The translations under genes were made by a program, and so were the position numbers. Shown one piece after another: positions 16,908-25,580 of a stretch of 64,000 bases of DNA. This stretch comes from CAZPHU01 sp964419255 (GTDB taxonomy: Bacteria > Fibrobacterota > Chitinivibrionia > Chitinivibrionales > CAYFVL01). Location: positions 3,659 to 67,658 of the forward strand of contig CAYQOU010000015.1 in the NCBI GenBank assembly GCA_964419255.1, read 5' to 3'. Numbering within the stretch: position 1 is the stretch's first letter; every line of letters begins with the position of its first letter. The notes beneath the pieces are model-generated. The model made no database searches and had not been told where the DNA came from. It saw only the letters and a program-made list of their open reading frames with translations.

Positions 16908-17879
16908 ATGCCTATGCTTTCAAAAAAACTGATTCTCGCCCCCCTGCGCGGCATCACCAATCACCATTTCAGGACGCTGTTTCAGAAACATTTCGGCGGG
17001 TTCGATCTGGCTATGGCGCCGTTTGTTCCCACAGTGCAGGCGCAAAAATTCAACGAAAATCTGTTTCGGGATATCATCCCCGCCAAAAACAACACGCTTG
17101 CGGTCATACCCCAGCTTCTGGGAAACAATCCGGATGATTTTCTGCGCATGGCGGCTCATATCCACCAGCGCTACGGTTTCTCCGAGATCAACTGGAATCT
17201 GGGATGTCCGGTCGGCACGGTGACCCGCAAGAAGAAAGGCTCGGGCCTGCTTCAGTACCCGGAGCTGATATACTCTTTTCTGGATTCGGTGATGCACAGA
17301 CGTCCCTGCGATATCTCTATCAAAATCCGGCTCGGATACGACCGCCCCGACCGTCTGACGGCAATGATGGAAAAGCTCAACGACTACCCGATCTGCTGCC
17401 TGACCGTCCATGCGCGTACGGCGGCACAGATGTATGAGGGTTCGGTTGACCTGGACCATTTCGCCCAGGTCTATGACGCAGCGCGGATGCCTGTCTGGTA
17501 CAACGGGGATATCACATCGAAGGCCGCGTTTTCGGCGCTCTCAGAACGGTTTCCGAATGTCTCGGGATGGATGATCGGACGGGGCGCGATCAGCGATCCT
17601 TTCCTTCCCCAAAAGATTAAGGGAACCACCGAGGATGATCCGATTCAAAGAATCTGTTTTTTCCATGAGGAACTTTTCGAGATCTATCGGCAGCACTACT
17701 ATGGCCCCGCTCCCCTTCTGGGCGCGATGAAAGAGATATGGAACCATCTGCATCAGTTCTTTCAAAACGGGGGGAAAATGCTCAAAGCGGTGCGGAAAAC
17801 CAAAACGCCGGATCATTATCTGGCTGAGGTCAAATCTCTTCTGAACTCATCTGTCCCCGCAGAGCATCAGCGCTTGTAG
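16908..17879 (+). CDS. tRNA-dihydrouridine synthase
   Basis: 323 residues of the Dus flavoprotein family: N-terminal LAPLRGITNHHFR, the catalytic cysteine Cys100 in NWNLGCPVGTV followed by KKKGSGL, and phosphate-binding GDITS and IGRGAISDP. It reduces specific uridines in the D-loop of tRNA using FMN and NADPH. Sequence style is closest to the DusC/short Dus proteins, but which uridine it reduces cannot be read. It overlaps the convergent phosphodiesterase gene by 13 bp. Confidence 0.92.
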   Translation: MPMLSKKLILAPLRGITNHHFRTLFQKHFGGFDLAMAPFVPTVQAQKFNENLFRDIIPAKNNTLAVIPQLLGNNPDDFLRMAAHIHQRYGFSEINWNLGCPVGTVTRKKKGSGLLQYPELIYSFLDSVMHRRPCDISIKIRLGYDRPDRLTAMMEKLNDYPICCLTVHARTAAQMYEGSVDLDHFAQVYDAARMPVWYNGDITSKAAFSALSERFPNVSGWMIGRGAISDPFLPQKIKGTTEDDPIQRICFFHEELFEIYRQHYYGPAPLLGAMKEIWNHLHQFFQNGGKMLKAVRKTKTPDHYLAEVKSLLNSSVPAEHQRL

Positions 17880-18391
17880 AGGCCGTATTCGGAGCGGTAA
17901 AGCTCTATCTCCTCGATCGGATTATAGGAGAGATCGAATATTTTCGCGACTATTTTCTTGTCCTGAATATCGATAAGCGCAAATGAGGGATCTATGTTCT
18001 TGTCGCGACTTTTCTTGAGATGACCCGGATTTATCAGCACATGACCGTCTCCCAAACTGATCTCGGGGTTATGGGTGTGGCCATGCAGGATGATATCGGC
18101 GATGGTGCGGTCCTCTTCGGTGATATCCTTTTCGGTATGCACCAGCATGATCTGCAGCCCCATGATATTCTCAAAGACCTTCTTGGGCAGCTTACCCGAG
18201 CGATACCCCTCATGATAGGTGCCGGGCACCTGTACGATTTCGATGCCCTTATCCGCCAGATCGATCACATCCTCGTAGTCATCGCCCAGATGACAGAGCA
18301 TGGCAATGTGCTGTTTTTCAATCAACCAGTCCGCAACGGCATCAAGGGTCTCTTTGTTCCGATGGGTGTCGGAAACCACTCCAATCTTCAT
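17867..18391 (-). CDS. YfcE/MJ0936-type metallophosphodiesterase
   Basis: 174 residues with the calcineurin-like metal motifs DTH (residues 8-10), GDD, and HGHTH followed by NPGH. The single-domain size matches the YfcE/MJ0936 phosphodiesterases, which hydrolyse model phosphodiesters with Mn and whose natural substrate is uncertain. The catalytic Asn loop (normally GNCD) is replaced by VPGTYHEG, so the GN(H/C) motif seen in most relatives is missing, and activity or specificity may differ. A strong AAAAGGAG Shine-Dalgarno precedes the ATG. Confidence 0.85.
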   Translation of the reverse strand: MKIGVVSDTHRNKETLDAVADWLIEKQHIAMLCHLGDDYEDVIDLADKGIEIVQVPGTYHEGYRSGKLPKKVFENIMGLQIMLVHTEKDITEEDRTIADIILHGHTHNPEISLGDGHVLINPGHLKKSRDKNIDPSFALIDIQDKKIVAKIFDLSYNPIEEIELYRSEYGLYKR

Positions 18392-18394
18392 ACA

Positions 18395-18640
18395 AGACTC
18401 CTTTTCGAGTATCGGTTATGAAACGCACCCCATCCGGCCAGCCGCAAACACACCGGCCGGCCACCTTCCCCTTGGCAAGGGGAAGGCAAACATACCCCAT
18501 CCGGCCAGCAGAGAACCCACCGGCTGCCCAGGAGGGGGTGAATTCATGGTTGCCGTATCAAGTACGGCATGACACCCCTGACTGTATTCGCTACCACGCC
18601 TTCAAGTCCCCCATCGGGGATTTAGGGGGCAGGAGTTAAT
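18395..18640. repeat. Mosaic of REP-like palindromes
   Basis: Three palindromic units fill the space after transketolase. CCTTCCCCTTG/CAAGGGGAAGG forms an 11-bp stem at about 18464-18486. A CCCCATCCGGCCAGC motif occurs twice around it (about 18426 and 18497). CCCCCATCGGGGATTTAGGGGG lies at about 18608-18632. The last and first motif types are widespread intergenic repeats in many bacterial genomes. A GCCGTATCAAGTACGGC stem lies between them (about 18550-18567). The block could also stop transcription of tkt. Confidence 0.65.
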
Positions 18641-20722
18641 TCAGCCTTTCTTCAGACCGGCAACCCTGGCAATCAGTGCATCAAATTCTTTCAAATAGGT
18701 ATCCACATGCCCGATAATATGCTCGGCGGTGTAGCCGAATTTTTCGTCAAGCACATTAAAGGGGGCAGATGCACCGAAACGCTCCATGCCGATCACCTTT
18801 CCAAACGGACCAACCAGCTCACGCATGGAAACCGGCAACCCTGCGGTCAGGCCAAGCACCGGTACGCCAAAGGGGAAAATCGTCTCGCGGTACTCCTGAG
18901 GCTGCTCCAGAAAAAGCGCCTCCGAAATCGCAGAGACCACCTGTACGTTTAGTTTCTTCTCGTCTTTCAAGCGCACAGCGGCTTCATACATCGTATGGAC
19001 CTCCGAGCCGTTTGCCACCAGAATGATATCAGGTTTTCCATCGGCCTCCAAAACGGTGTATGCCCCTTTTTGCGCCTGAAGTGCATCCTCATATCGGCTG
19101 CCTGATGCTTTAGCCGGGATATCGCTGATGTTCTGGCGTGAGAGAAGCAGCGCTGTGGGACAGGCGGTGTTTTCCAGCGCGATTTTCCAGGCGACGGTGG
19201 TCTCTGCCGCATCCGCGGGTCGAAGCACCAGCATACTGCGCTCGCCGTCCAGATTCTTCATCTTCTCCAGCAGCCGAATCTGCGCCTCCTGCTCGATCGG
19301 CTGATGCGTCGGACCATCCTCACCGACTCTGAACGCATCATGCGTCCAGACATATTTCACCGGAAGCTTCATCAGAGCAGCCAGCCGAACCGCGGGTTTC
19401 ATGTAATCGGAGAACACAAAAAAGGTTCCCGCCACCGGGATCACCCCTCCATGCAGCGCCATACCGTTGACGATCGCCCCCATTGTCATCTCAGCAACAC
19501 CTGCCTGCAAAAATCCGCCGCTGAAATCCCCTCTCACGAAGGATGAGGAGTTGTCCAGAAACGCTCCGGTGTTGTCACTGTTTGACAGATCCGCCGAAGA
19601 GACAATCATGTTTTCGACCTTCTTTGCAAACAGTGCCAGCACAGTGCCCGATGCCTTGCGGGTAGCGATGTTAGAAGCCTGCTTTATCGAGGCAAAATCG
19701 ATCTCGGGGATTGCACCGTTGAGGAACTGATGCAGCTTTTTGGCCAGAATCTGATTTGAACTCTCCCACCTTTGCTGTTCCTCTTTGCGGGCAGCAACCT
19801 CTGTACGCTTTCGATCGAGGATCTTTTTGTAGTATTCTTTGACTTCCGGAAAGATTTCGAACGGATTGTCGGGATTGCCGCCGAGATTTTTCACCGTGTG
19901 AGCAAATGATGCCCCCGCCTTCGAAATCGGCATGCCGTGAGTGCAGGTCATTTTCTCGAAGTTCTCTTCGTTGGCGGTGAGACATCCCTTGCCCATGACC
20001 GTTTTTCCGATGATCAGATACGGTTTCTGGCTCTCCTCGGTCGCACGCGTGAGGGCTGCACGGATCTGCTGCGGATCGTTGCCATCGATGGTCTCAACCC
20101 GCCATCCCCACGCTTCGTATTTTTTTGCGGTATCCTCACTGGTGACCTCCTCGGTCACATGGGACAGCTGGATATCGTTTGAATCATAAAACATCACATA
20201 GTTTGACAGCCCCAGATGTCCCGCGATTCGCCCTACGCCCTGGGAGATCTCCTCCTGTATGCCGCCGTCGGATATGTAGGTATAGATATTGTGGGCGGTC
20301 CACTCCCCGAATCGAGCCGCGAGGAACCGTTCCGCTATGGCGGCCCCCAGTGCCATTCCATGCCCCATGCCAAGCGGCCCGGAGGTGTTTTCGACGCCGC
20401 GGCGGGGATCGTGTTCCGGATGGCCGGGAGTCGGGCTTGCCCACTGGCGAAACTGCTTTATTTCATCCATGGTAAACGCACCGCTGAGCAGAAGGATAGA
20501 ATAAAGCATCGGTGACATGTGTCCGGGATCGAGGAAAAAGCGATCTCTGAAATCCCAAGCGAAGTTATCCGGATCGAAGCGAAGGAATTCCGAATACAGT
20601 ATGTGGATGAAATCGGCTCCGCCCATCGCACCACCCGGATGTCCCGATTCAGCCTTCTCAACCATAGCCGCAGACAAAATGCGGATATTATCTGCTGCTC
20701 TTTTAGCCACCTTTAAATCCAT
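18641..20722 (-). CDS. tkt: Transketolase
   Basis: 693 residues from ATG at 20722, with GGAGTG upstream; GTG at 20734 is a weaker alternative. Motifs run in order: SGHPGGAMGGADFIH, DPGHMS, GPLGMGHGMALG, and the thiamine-diphosphate motif beginning SDGGIQEE and ending at NDIQL. The central pyrimidine domain includes WTHDAFRVGEDGPTHQP, and the C-terminal domain LVANGSEVH. It moves two-carbon units between ketose and aldose phosphates in the pentose phosphate pathway. The TPP motif reads SDGGIQEE rather than the commoner GDGELQEG. A single full-length chain, not the split archaeal type. Confidence 0.95.
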   Translation of the reverse strand: MDLKVAKRAADNIRILSAAMVEKAESGHPGGAMGGADFIHILYSEFLRFDPDNFAWDFRDRFFLDPGHMSPMLYSILLLSGAFTMDEIKQFRQWASPTPGHPEHDPRRGVENTSGPLGMGHGMALGAAIAERFLAARFGEWTAHNIYTYISDGGIQEEISQGVGRIAGHLGLSNYVMFYDSNDIQLSHVTEEVTSEDTAKKYEAWGWRVETIDGNDPQQIRAALTRATEESQKPYLIIGKTVMGKGCLTANEENFEKMTCTHGMPISKAGASFAHTVKNLGGNPDNPFEIFPEVKEYYKKILDRKRTEVAARKEEQQRWESSNQILAKKLHQFLNGAIPEIDFASIKQASNIATRKASGTVLALFAKKVENMIVSSADLSNSDNTGAFLDNSSSFVRGDFSGGFLQAGVAEMTMGAIVNGMALHGGVIPVAGTFFVFSDYMKPAVRLAALMKLPVKYVWTHDAFRVGEDGPTHQPIEQEAQIRLLEKMKNLDGERSMLVLRPADAAETTVAWKIALENTACPTALLLSRQNISDIPAKASGSRYEDALQAQKGAYTVLEADGKPDIILVANGSEVHTMYEAAVRLKDEKKLNVQVVSAISEALFLEQPQEYRETIFPFGVPVLGLTAGLPVSMRELVGPFGKVIGMERFGASAPFNVLDEKFGYTAEHIIGHVDTYLKEFDALIARVAGLKKG

Positions 20723-20860
20723 TATCACTCCCACAAAGGTTTAAGACGACAGCGCGGGGAAAACACTGCTCCCACGCGCGAAAACACTACCGCAATAAAA
20801 CGTGATAAAATATATAAAGGAAGGCCTGAGAAATGAAACAAAGTGCAGAAGAGGTGTGGA

Positions 20861-21892
20861 TTATTCAACCGCCCAGCTCAAAGCGGCATCCGCGATCTGT
20901 CCGATGGGCAGGATTTTCTCCACGGCATCCATCTTCACCGCCTCTCCCGGCATACCCCAGACGACACTCGTCTTCTCGTCCTGCGCAACGGTGTGCGCTC
21001 CGGCCTGCCGCATCGCCAGAAGCCCGGCGGCCCCATCGGCACCCATGCCGGTGAGGATGATACCGACCGCGTTTGCTCCAACATACCGGGCGACAGAGTT
21101 GAACATCACCTCCACGCTCGGGCGCTGATGATGCACCTGGGGTCCGGTACGGATGCGGACAAGATAGCGCGCTCCACTTCGCTCAACAACCATATGATAA
21201 TTGCCCGGCGCGATCAAAACAGTTCCGTTAACGATAGAATCCCTATCCTTAGCCTCGCAGACTTTTAACCGCGATGTCCGGTCAAGCCGCTCGGCAAAGC
21301 TTTTAGTGAATTTCTCCGGCATGTGCTGTACAATGACAATGCCGGGTGCATTATGCGGCATACTCCGAAGCACCTGCTCTATTGCCACCGTTCCTCCAGT
21401 CGAGGCACCGATTGCGATAATTCTGTTTGTCGTTTTGGTCATCGATGAGCGTGTGGGCCTGACAATATGCATCTGACTGCGCGCAGCGGTCAAGCGCGTA
21501 AGGTCGAGTCCGGCGGCAGCCCTGATCTGCTCGCGCAGAATGGCAAGAATATTTCCGACGGTATAGGCGCTACCAGGTTTACAGATCACATCGACCGCCC
21601 CGATATCAAGTGCCTCCATCGCCATTGCCCCGCCCTGTGGTGTCAGAGAACTGACCACGATGGTCGGGATCGGATGATGGTGCATTAGTTTGCGCAGAAA
21701 GGTAAGACCATCCATTCGCGGCATTTCTATATCCAGGGTGATCACATCCGGCTTGTATTCAACAATCTTGTCGCGAGCGACATAGGGGTCAGGAGCGGTG
21801 GCAACAACCTTGATTTCTTCGTATTTTGACAGCTCCCGTGAGAAGATCTGCCTTACAACTGCCGAATCGTCAACTACCAGTACCTTGATCAT
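20861..21892 (-). CDS. cheB: Chemotaxis protein-glutamate methylesterase CheB
   Basis: 343 residues from ATG at 21892; the frame is open further upstream but overlaps cheX. An N-terminal receiver with phosphoacceptor Asp54 (ITLDIEMP) is joined to the methylesterase domain with Ser164 (GASTGG), His190 (VQHMP) and Asp286 (GMGADG), exactly the E. coli numbering. It demethylates and deamidates receptor glutamates when phosphorylated by CheA, giving adaptation. It is the last gene of the 13-gene chemosensory operon. Confidence 0.96.
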   Translation of the reverse strand: MIKVLVVDDSAVVRQIFSRELSKYEEIKVVATAPDPYVARDKIVEYKPDVITLDIEMPRMDGLTFLRKLMHHHPIPTIVVSSLTPQGGAMAMEALDIGAVDVICKPGSAYTVGNILAILREQIRAAAGLDLTRLTAARSQMHIVRPTRSSMTKTTNRIIAIGASTGGTVAIEQVLRSMPHNAPGIVIVQHMPEKFTKSFAERLDRTSRLKVCEAKDRDSIVNGTVLIAPGNYHMVVERSGARYLVRIRTGPQVHHQRPSVEVMFNSVARYVGANAVGIILTGMGADGAAGLLAMRQAGAHTVAQDEKTSVVWGMPGEAVKMDAVEKILPIGQIADAALSWAVE

Positions 21893-21914
21893 AAAACTCC
21901 AATGTGCTGCGCGT

Positions 21915-22376
21915 TTATTCGTCGAGAGCAAAGGTGAATAACACCGGATGCCCTTCCGCTTCAACCCACAAACTCTCAGCTTTGCGATGTTGTTCCTCCG
22001 CCTCCTCCTCAGAGACAACCGCCGGCAGGCCGAGATCAAATATCGGTTGGCTGCCAAATATTTCCGAGAGAAGATTGCCGGCAATCATGTTGAGAATCTC
22101 CTTTATCGCATCCCGCCCCTTCTCATGCGCATCCGGGCTGTTTTCATCCTGACCGAGAAGATTTGCCGCGGCAAGGTGGAGAAAAGGCTCCTCGCACCAA
22201 AGAGACATGCTCCCCTGATGATATCCCGAAAATGTTATAACCGTACAGACCGGCGACCACTCCGTGTCCTCCGGAATCGCTTCATTCACCATTGGGTCGA
22301 TGAATATGAAAGCTCCATCACAAAGAACTCTGTTTATGACGGTAAATGCCGTCTCATGAAAATTACTCACCGGCAT
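21915..22376 (-). CDS. CheX/CheC-type phosphatase-like protein
   Basis: 153 residues. The helix AIKEILNMIAGNLLSE carries the E-x2-N active-site motif of the CheC/CheX/FliY CheY-P phosphatases, and a Pro (LGLPAVV) follows at the expected distance. A single motif and the short length favour CheX over CheC. It would dephosphorylate one of the receivers of this cluster. It overlaps the upstream receiver gene by 14 bp. The N-terminal 40 residues diverge from the second CheX (33364-33822), so the two are not recent duplicates. Confidence 0.8.
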   Translation of the reverse strand: MPVSNFHETAFTVINRVLCDGAFIFIDPMVNEAIPEDTEWSPVCTVITFSGYHQGSMSLWCEEPFLHLAAANLLGQDENSPDAHEKGRDAIKEILNMIAGNLLSEIFGSQPIFDLGLPAVVSEEEAEEQHRKAESLWVEAEGHPVLFTFALDE

Positions 22377-22755
22377 GCCATCCCCCCAGTGTATTTATAA
22401 TTACATCTCGTATATTCTCAGGAGTAAACGGCTTTCTCAGATACTCCTTTATACCTTTTTCTTCCAGCTCCCGGATCCTCGTCGAGCTGCCCTCAGTGGA
22501 TACCACCACCACCGGTATGTCACGATATTCGGGATGTCCGCGCATGACATCGATCAGCTCGATCCCGTTCATCTGTGGCATGTTAATATCCGAGAAGATG
22601 ATATCGACCCAGTTGTTTTCCAGCAGGCTCAGTGCATCTTTGCCGTTTTGTGCCTGCAAAATTGAACGTACCGGCAACCGCGTCATTCCAATTGTCCGCG
22701 TAAGCATCGAGCGAATCGTTTCGGAATCGTCGACTATCATAATTGTATACGCCAT
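22363..22755 (-). CDS. CheY-like single-domain receiver
   Basis: 130 residues from ATG at 22755, preceded by a near-perfect CAGGAGGAG. A complete receiver: MIVDDSE acidic pair, FSDINMP phosphoacceptor, VVVVST and LRKPFT with the conserved Lys. No output domain. A phosphorylation target of CheA; its position between two CheY-P-handling genes suggests it is a working output or sink. Confidence 0.92.
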   Translation of the reverse strand: MAYTIMIVDDSETIRSMLTRTIGMTRLPVRSILQAQNGKDALSLLENNWVDIIFSDINMPQMNGIELIDVMRGHPEYRDIPVVVVSTEGSSTRIRELEEKGIKEYLRKPFTPENIRDVIINTLGGWHAGE

Positions 22756-22807
22756 AAACTCCTCCTGGTGCGTATTCCGGAGAATCCACATACATTATGC
22801 CTGTTTC

Positions 22808-23179
22808 TCATTCTGAACGCTCCATGATTTGTGTATCCACATTTTGTATCATCTTCAGAATATCACCCGGTCTGAATGGTTTCTGCAAAAAGCCTCTGAT
22901 ACCAAGAGAACTGATGATTTTTGAAATGACATCCTCCTGAGCCAACCCACTGACACTTATGATGGGTATATTTGACTGGCGCAACCGAAGAATAAACTCG
23001 GTTCCCTCAAGCTCGGGCATCATAATATCGGTAATAATAACATCAACACGGTAAACCGTCAGAAGGTCTATTGCGTTTCGCCCGTTATTTGCGGCTATTA
23101 CCGCGTGCCCTCCCTGTTCCAAAACCTCTGCCAGCATCTCGCGCGTATCGTGATGATCATCCACTACCATTATAACCAT
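22808..23179 (-). CDS. CheY-like single-domain receiver
   Basis: 123 residues. MVVDDHHD acidic pair, IITDIMMP phosphoacceptor, ISVSG, and LQKPFR with the conserved Lys; all phosphorylation residues intact. GGGGAAAG lies just upstream of the ATG. It is one of four single-domain receivers within the operon. Its DHHD start and MIQNVDTQIMERSE tail differ from the neighbour, so it is a separate lineage rather than a duplicate. Confidence 0.92.
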   Translation of the reverse strand: MVIMVVDDHHDTREMLAEVLEQGGHAVIAANNGRNAIDLLTVYRVDVIITDIMMPELEGTEFILRLRQSNIPIISVSGLAQEDVISKIISSLGIRGFLQKPFRPGDILKMIQNVDTQIMERSE

Positions 23180-23228
23180 AGCTTTCCCCTTCGGTTAATG
23201 TGTGTCATGTAAGTTCCAAAACGGCAAT

Positions 23229-23705
23229 CTATAACTCGATTCTTTTCCCATTGCTGGTGATCCAGGTTGCGCCATCGGCCATATCAAGAAACAATGTCCG
23301 CGCAATATCACCGCCGACATGTTCCGCTGCAATCAGAACATTATTTTTCCAGAACATCTTTCTAGCCATAACCACGTTTCTTTTACCGATGGCAAAGAAA
23401 TCGTTTCTGGAAAACACCTGCGCCCCGCCGGCTATCACCACTCTCATGTTCTCCTTTTTGGCTCCGCATTTATAGGCTTCCCGAAAAAACCGAGGTATAC
23501 CGACATCTGCAAACATATATGGGTTTTTCCGCGCTTTATTTTCGTCTATATTGGATTGCGGAAGCATATAATGAAGCATGCCCCCTACTCCGGCAACCGA
23601 GTCATAGATGGTAACTCCCACACATGAACCTAATGCATGGGTGACAATAATATCACCCGTGCCGGTACTCAGTTTCATATCCGAAACCCCAACAATTATT
23701 CTCAC
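23229..23705 (-). CDS. cheD: Chemoreceptor glutamine deamidase CheD (copy 1)
   Basis: 158 residues, start GTG at 23705 with GAGGAT upstream. CheD catalytic Cys28 in ALGSCVGVTIYD and His45 in GGMLHYMLP match the T. maritima Cys27/His44 pair; the C-terminal DMADGATWITSN completes the family. It deamidates receptor glutamines and often binds CheX/CheC. There is a second cheD in the same operon (24944-25459). Confidence 0.94.
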   Translation of the reverse strand: MRIIVGVSDMKLSTGTGDIIVTHALGSCVGVTIYDSVAGVGGMLHYMLPQSNIDENKARKNPYMFADVGIPRFFREAYKCGAKKENMRVVIAGGAQVFSRNDFFAIGKRNVVMARKMFWKNNVLIAAEHVGGDIARTLFLDMADGATWITSNGKRIEL

Positions 23706-23766
23706 ATCCTCATCCTATTATGCGTGATGTATACTTTTTTTCACAAACGCACGGCTCGACTTTACA

Positions 23767-24096
23767 CTACTTAATTAATTGTGCCGATACCACTGTTAAG
23801 TTTTCACGAATTTTGTCGATATTGTTCGCGGCACGAATACTCGCCTGCAATATGGCAGATATCCTTTGTTCAAGTTTCGGATCCCGTGTATACCCCCGGT
23901 TTTTGTTTGACAAATCGATTAATTCGGCATAGCCCGATATAGCCCCGAGCATATTGTTACAATCATGCGCAAGCCTGGAGAGGTGATTTAATCTTTCGCC
24001 TATCTGCATTTCTTTTTCATCCTGCCGCACCGTTTCTTCGGCCTGTTTTGTACCTGGCCAATGGCCCGTAGTTTTTTTGTCTTCCTCTGCTCTCAT
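23767..24096 (-). CDS. Stand-alone histidine-kinase phosphoacceptor (DHp-like) protein
   Basis: 109 residues. The only recognisable element is an H-box helix, RLAHDCNNMLGAISGYAELI, with His44; it is the H-x-F/C-N-N type found in hybrid PAS kinases, and a second long helix (LEQRISAILQASIRAANNIDKIRENL) completes the two-helix hairpin. There is no ATPase domain and no receiver. The gene ends normally and is not a fragment by neighbour context, lying between cheR and cheD with intact ribosome binding (GGAAGG). It could accept or store phosphate from CheA receivers, or act as a dimeric scaffold; this is inference. Confidence 0.72.
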   Translation of the reverse strand: MRAEEDKKTTGHWPGTKQAEETVRQDEKEMQIGERLNHLSRLAHDCNNMLGAISGYAELIDLSNKNRGYTRDPKLEQRISAILQASIRAANNIDKIRENLTVVSAQLIK

Positions 24097-24110
24097 GTGT
24101 GCCTTCCCGT

Positions 24111-24914
24111 CTATTTTTTTATGTATATCGATGGTTTTACCAGTTTAAACCCGCTCAGCATGCCGGTGAGGCTTTCCGCATGCCCAACGAAAAGAAACCC
24201 CCCGGGTTTTACAAGTCGAAAAAACTCTTCCAGAAGCCGCTTTCGGACCGGATTATCGAAATAAATCATGACATTTCTGCAAAAAACAGCATCCATCGGG
24301 CCGCGCATCGGAAAAGGGGTAACAGATAGATTGAGTCGCTTGTATAATATCATCGAACGGAGCGAGTCTTTTATTCGAAATTTTTGGCCTTCATCAGATC
24401 TCGTAACGGTAAAATATTTCTCTCTCAGTGACCGACTGACCGTCTTAACTTTTTCCTCCGGATACTCCCCCTGCACGGCCTTATTGAGTATTCGGGTGGA
24501 AATATCGGTTGCCAGGATTCTTACATCGACAGGATATCCCTCTGTGGCCTTGCTGAGAACCATTGCCATCGTGTATGGCTCTTCACCGCTGGAGCACGCG
24601 GCCGACCAGAACCGAAAACGGGTCTGTCCCTTCTGAACCCAGATTTTCATCTGTTCCGATAAAAAATCAAAATGAGCAGCCTCACGAAAGAAACTGGTTA
24701 CGTTGGTCGCTATTGCATCCAACAGCTGGACGATCTCCTCCCCGGTTTTGTCATTGACAAGATGCTCAAGATAGTGACCATAGTCAGAGATACTCAGTGC
24801 CCGCATTCGCTTCCCCAGACGTGCCGATACAAGCGCCTGCTTTCCATCATTAAGCGCAATTCCCGCCTTTTCATACACTATATTACGTATGGTATCGAAT
24901 GTCTTTTTGTCCAT
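24111..24914 (-). CDS. cheR: Chemotaxis methyltransferase CheR
   Basis: 267 residues from the ATG at 24914; a TTG at 24965 would add 17 poorly conserved residues and overlap cheD. The N-terminal helical domain is followed by the SAM-binding domain: FWSAACSSGEEPYTMAM (motif I), ILATDIS, and FCRNVMIYFD. It methylates receptor glutamates with S-adenosylmethionine. There is no pentapeptide-binding loop evidence; the operon's receptor lacks an NWETF-like tail. Confidence 0.95.
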   Translation of the reverse strand: MDKKTFDTIRNIVYEKAGIALNDGKQALVSARLGKRMRALSISDYGHYLEHLVNDKTGEEIVQLLDAIATNVTSFFREAAHFDFLSEQMKIWVQKGQTRFRFWSAACSSGEEPYTMAMVLSKATEGYPVDVRILATDISTRILNKAVQGEYPEEKVKTVSRSLREKYFTVTRSDEGQKFRIKDSLRSMILYKRLNLSVTPFPMRGPMDAVFCRNVMIYFDNPVRKRLLEEFFRLVKPGGFLFVGHAESLTGMLSGFKLVKPSIYIKK

Positions 24915-24943
24915 AGTATTCGCTGCGGATGCAGCCACTCCTT

Positions 24944-25459
24944 TCACCAGACCACTGACGGCCAATCCTGCGCCCGCAGCGAATGCACTTTCAGTACGGC
25001 CACGTGTCCACTTTGCGTATCAAACAAGATCTTCCTGCCAAGCATCCCACCGACATCCTGTGAGACTAATGGTATGGAATGCCTGTCCAGATATGATCGC
25101 GCAACGTCAATGTTTTCTTCACCGATGTTTCGCCCCCGAGCCCCCTTTGGAAAACTGCCCCCAAAAAGTTGTGCCACGATATCTTCCCGCGCGCACCCTT
25201 CCTCATACATTAACCGCAGAAGTGCAACCATCGATGCGTTGCCGTAGCGTGGTGTTGCTTCTCTGGGATTGTCGGTGCGCGGATACATGAAATGATTCAT
25301 CGATCCGCATTTCATCTTTGCACACCACAGGCATACCGAAACACAACTCCCCAGGATCGTACGAATGATGTCCGGTTCTTTACTGAGAACTATCTGCCCG
25401 GGTTCCAGTGAGAAGGTGACCGGTGGCTGAATTATGCCCCTATTTCGACGATCCTGCAT
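24944..25459 (-). CDS. Chemoreceptor glutamine deamidase CheD (copy 2)
   Basis: 171 residues from ATG at 25459 (a GTG at 25501 is possible). Catalytic Cys39 in ILGSCVSVCLW and His56 in GSMNHFMYP are present. Unlike copy 1 it has a long N-terminal lead (PPVTFSLEPGQIVLSKEPD) and a DIVAQLFGGSFPKG core typical of proteobacterial CheD. The two copies share little beyond the active site, so they are likely different orthology groups. It lies immediately upstream of cheR. Confidence 0.92.
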   Translation of the reverse strand: MQDRRNRGIIQPPVTFSLEPGQIVLSKEPDIIRTILGSCVSVCLWCAKMKCGSMNHFMYPRTDNPREATPRYGNASMVALLRLMYEEGCAREDIVAQLFGGSFPKGARGRNIGEENIDVARSYLDRHSIPLVSQDVGGMLGRKILFDTQSGHVAVLKVHSLRAQDWPSVVW

Positions 25460-25544
25460 ATTGCTTTTCTTGCCTTGAAAGCAGAAGAGTATTTCTCCCA
25501 CTATATTCCCGGGCCGGCTTCATAGCGTATTTTTAGTAAAGGCA

Positions 25545-25565
25545 GGAGCCGCAATCAGCGGCTCC
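25545..25565 (-). terminator. Stem-loop after the MCP gene
   Basis: GGAGCCGC (25545-25552) pairs perfectly with GCGGCTCC (25558-25565) around a 5-nt loop, 16 bp beyond the MCP stop on the minus strand. The following CTGCCTTTACTAAAAA is only partly T-rich. It may reduce read-through into cheD-cheR or protect the mcp-cheW-cheA message. Confidence 0.5.
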
Positions 25566-25580
25566 CACAGGTGATAATGC

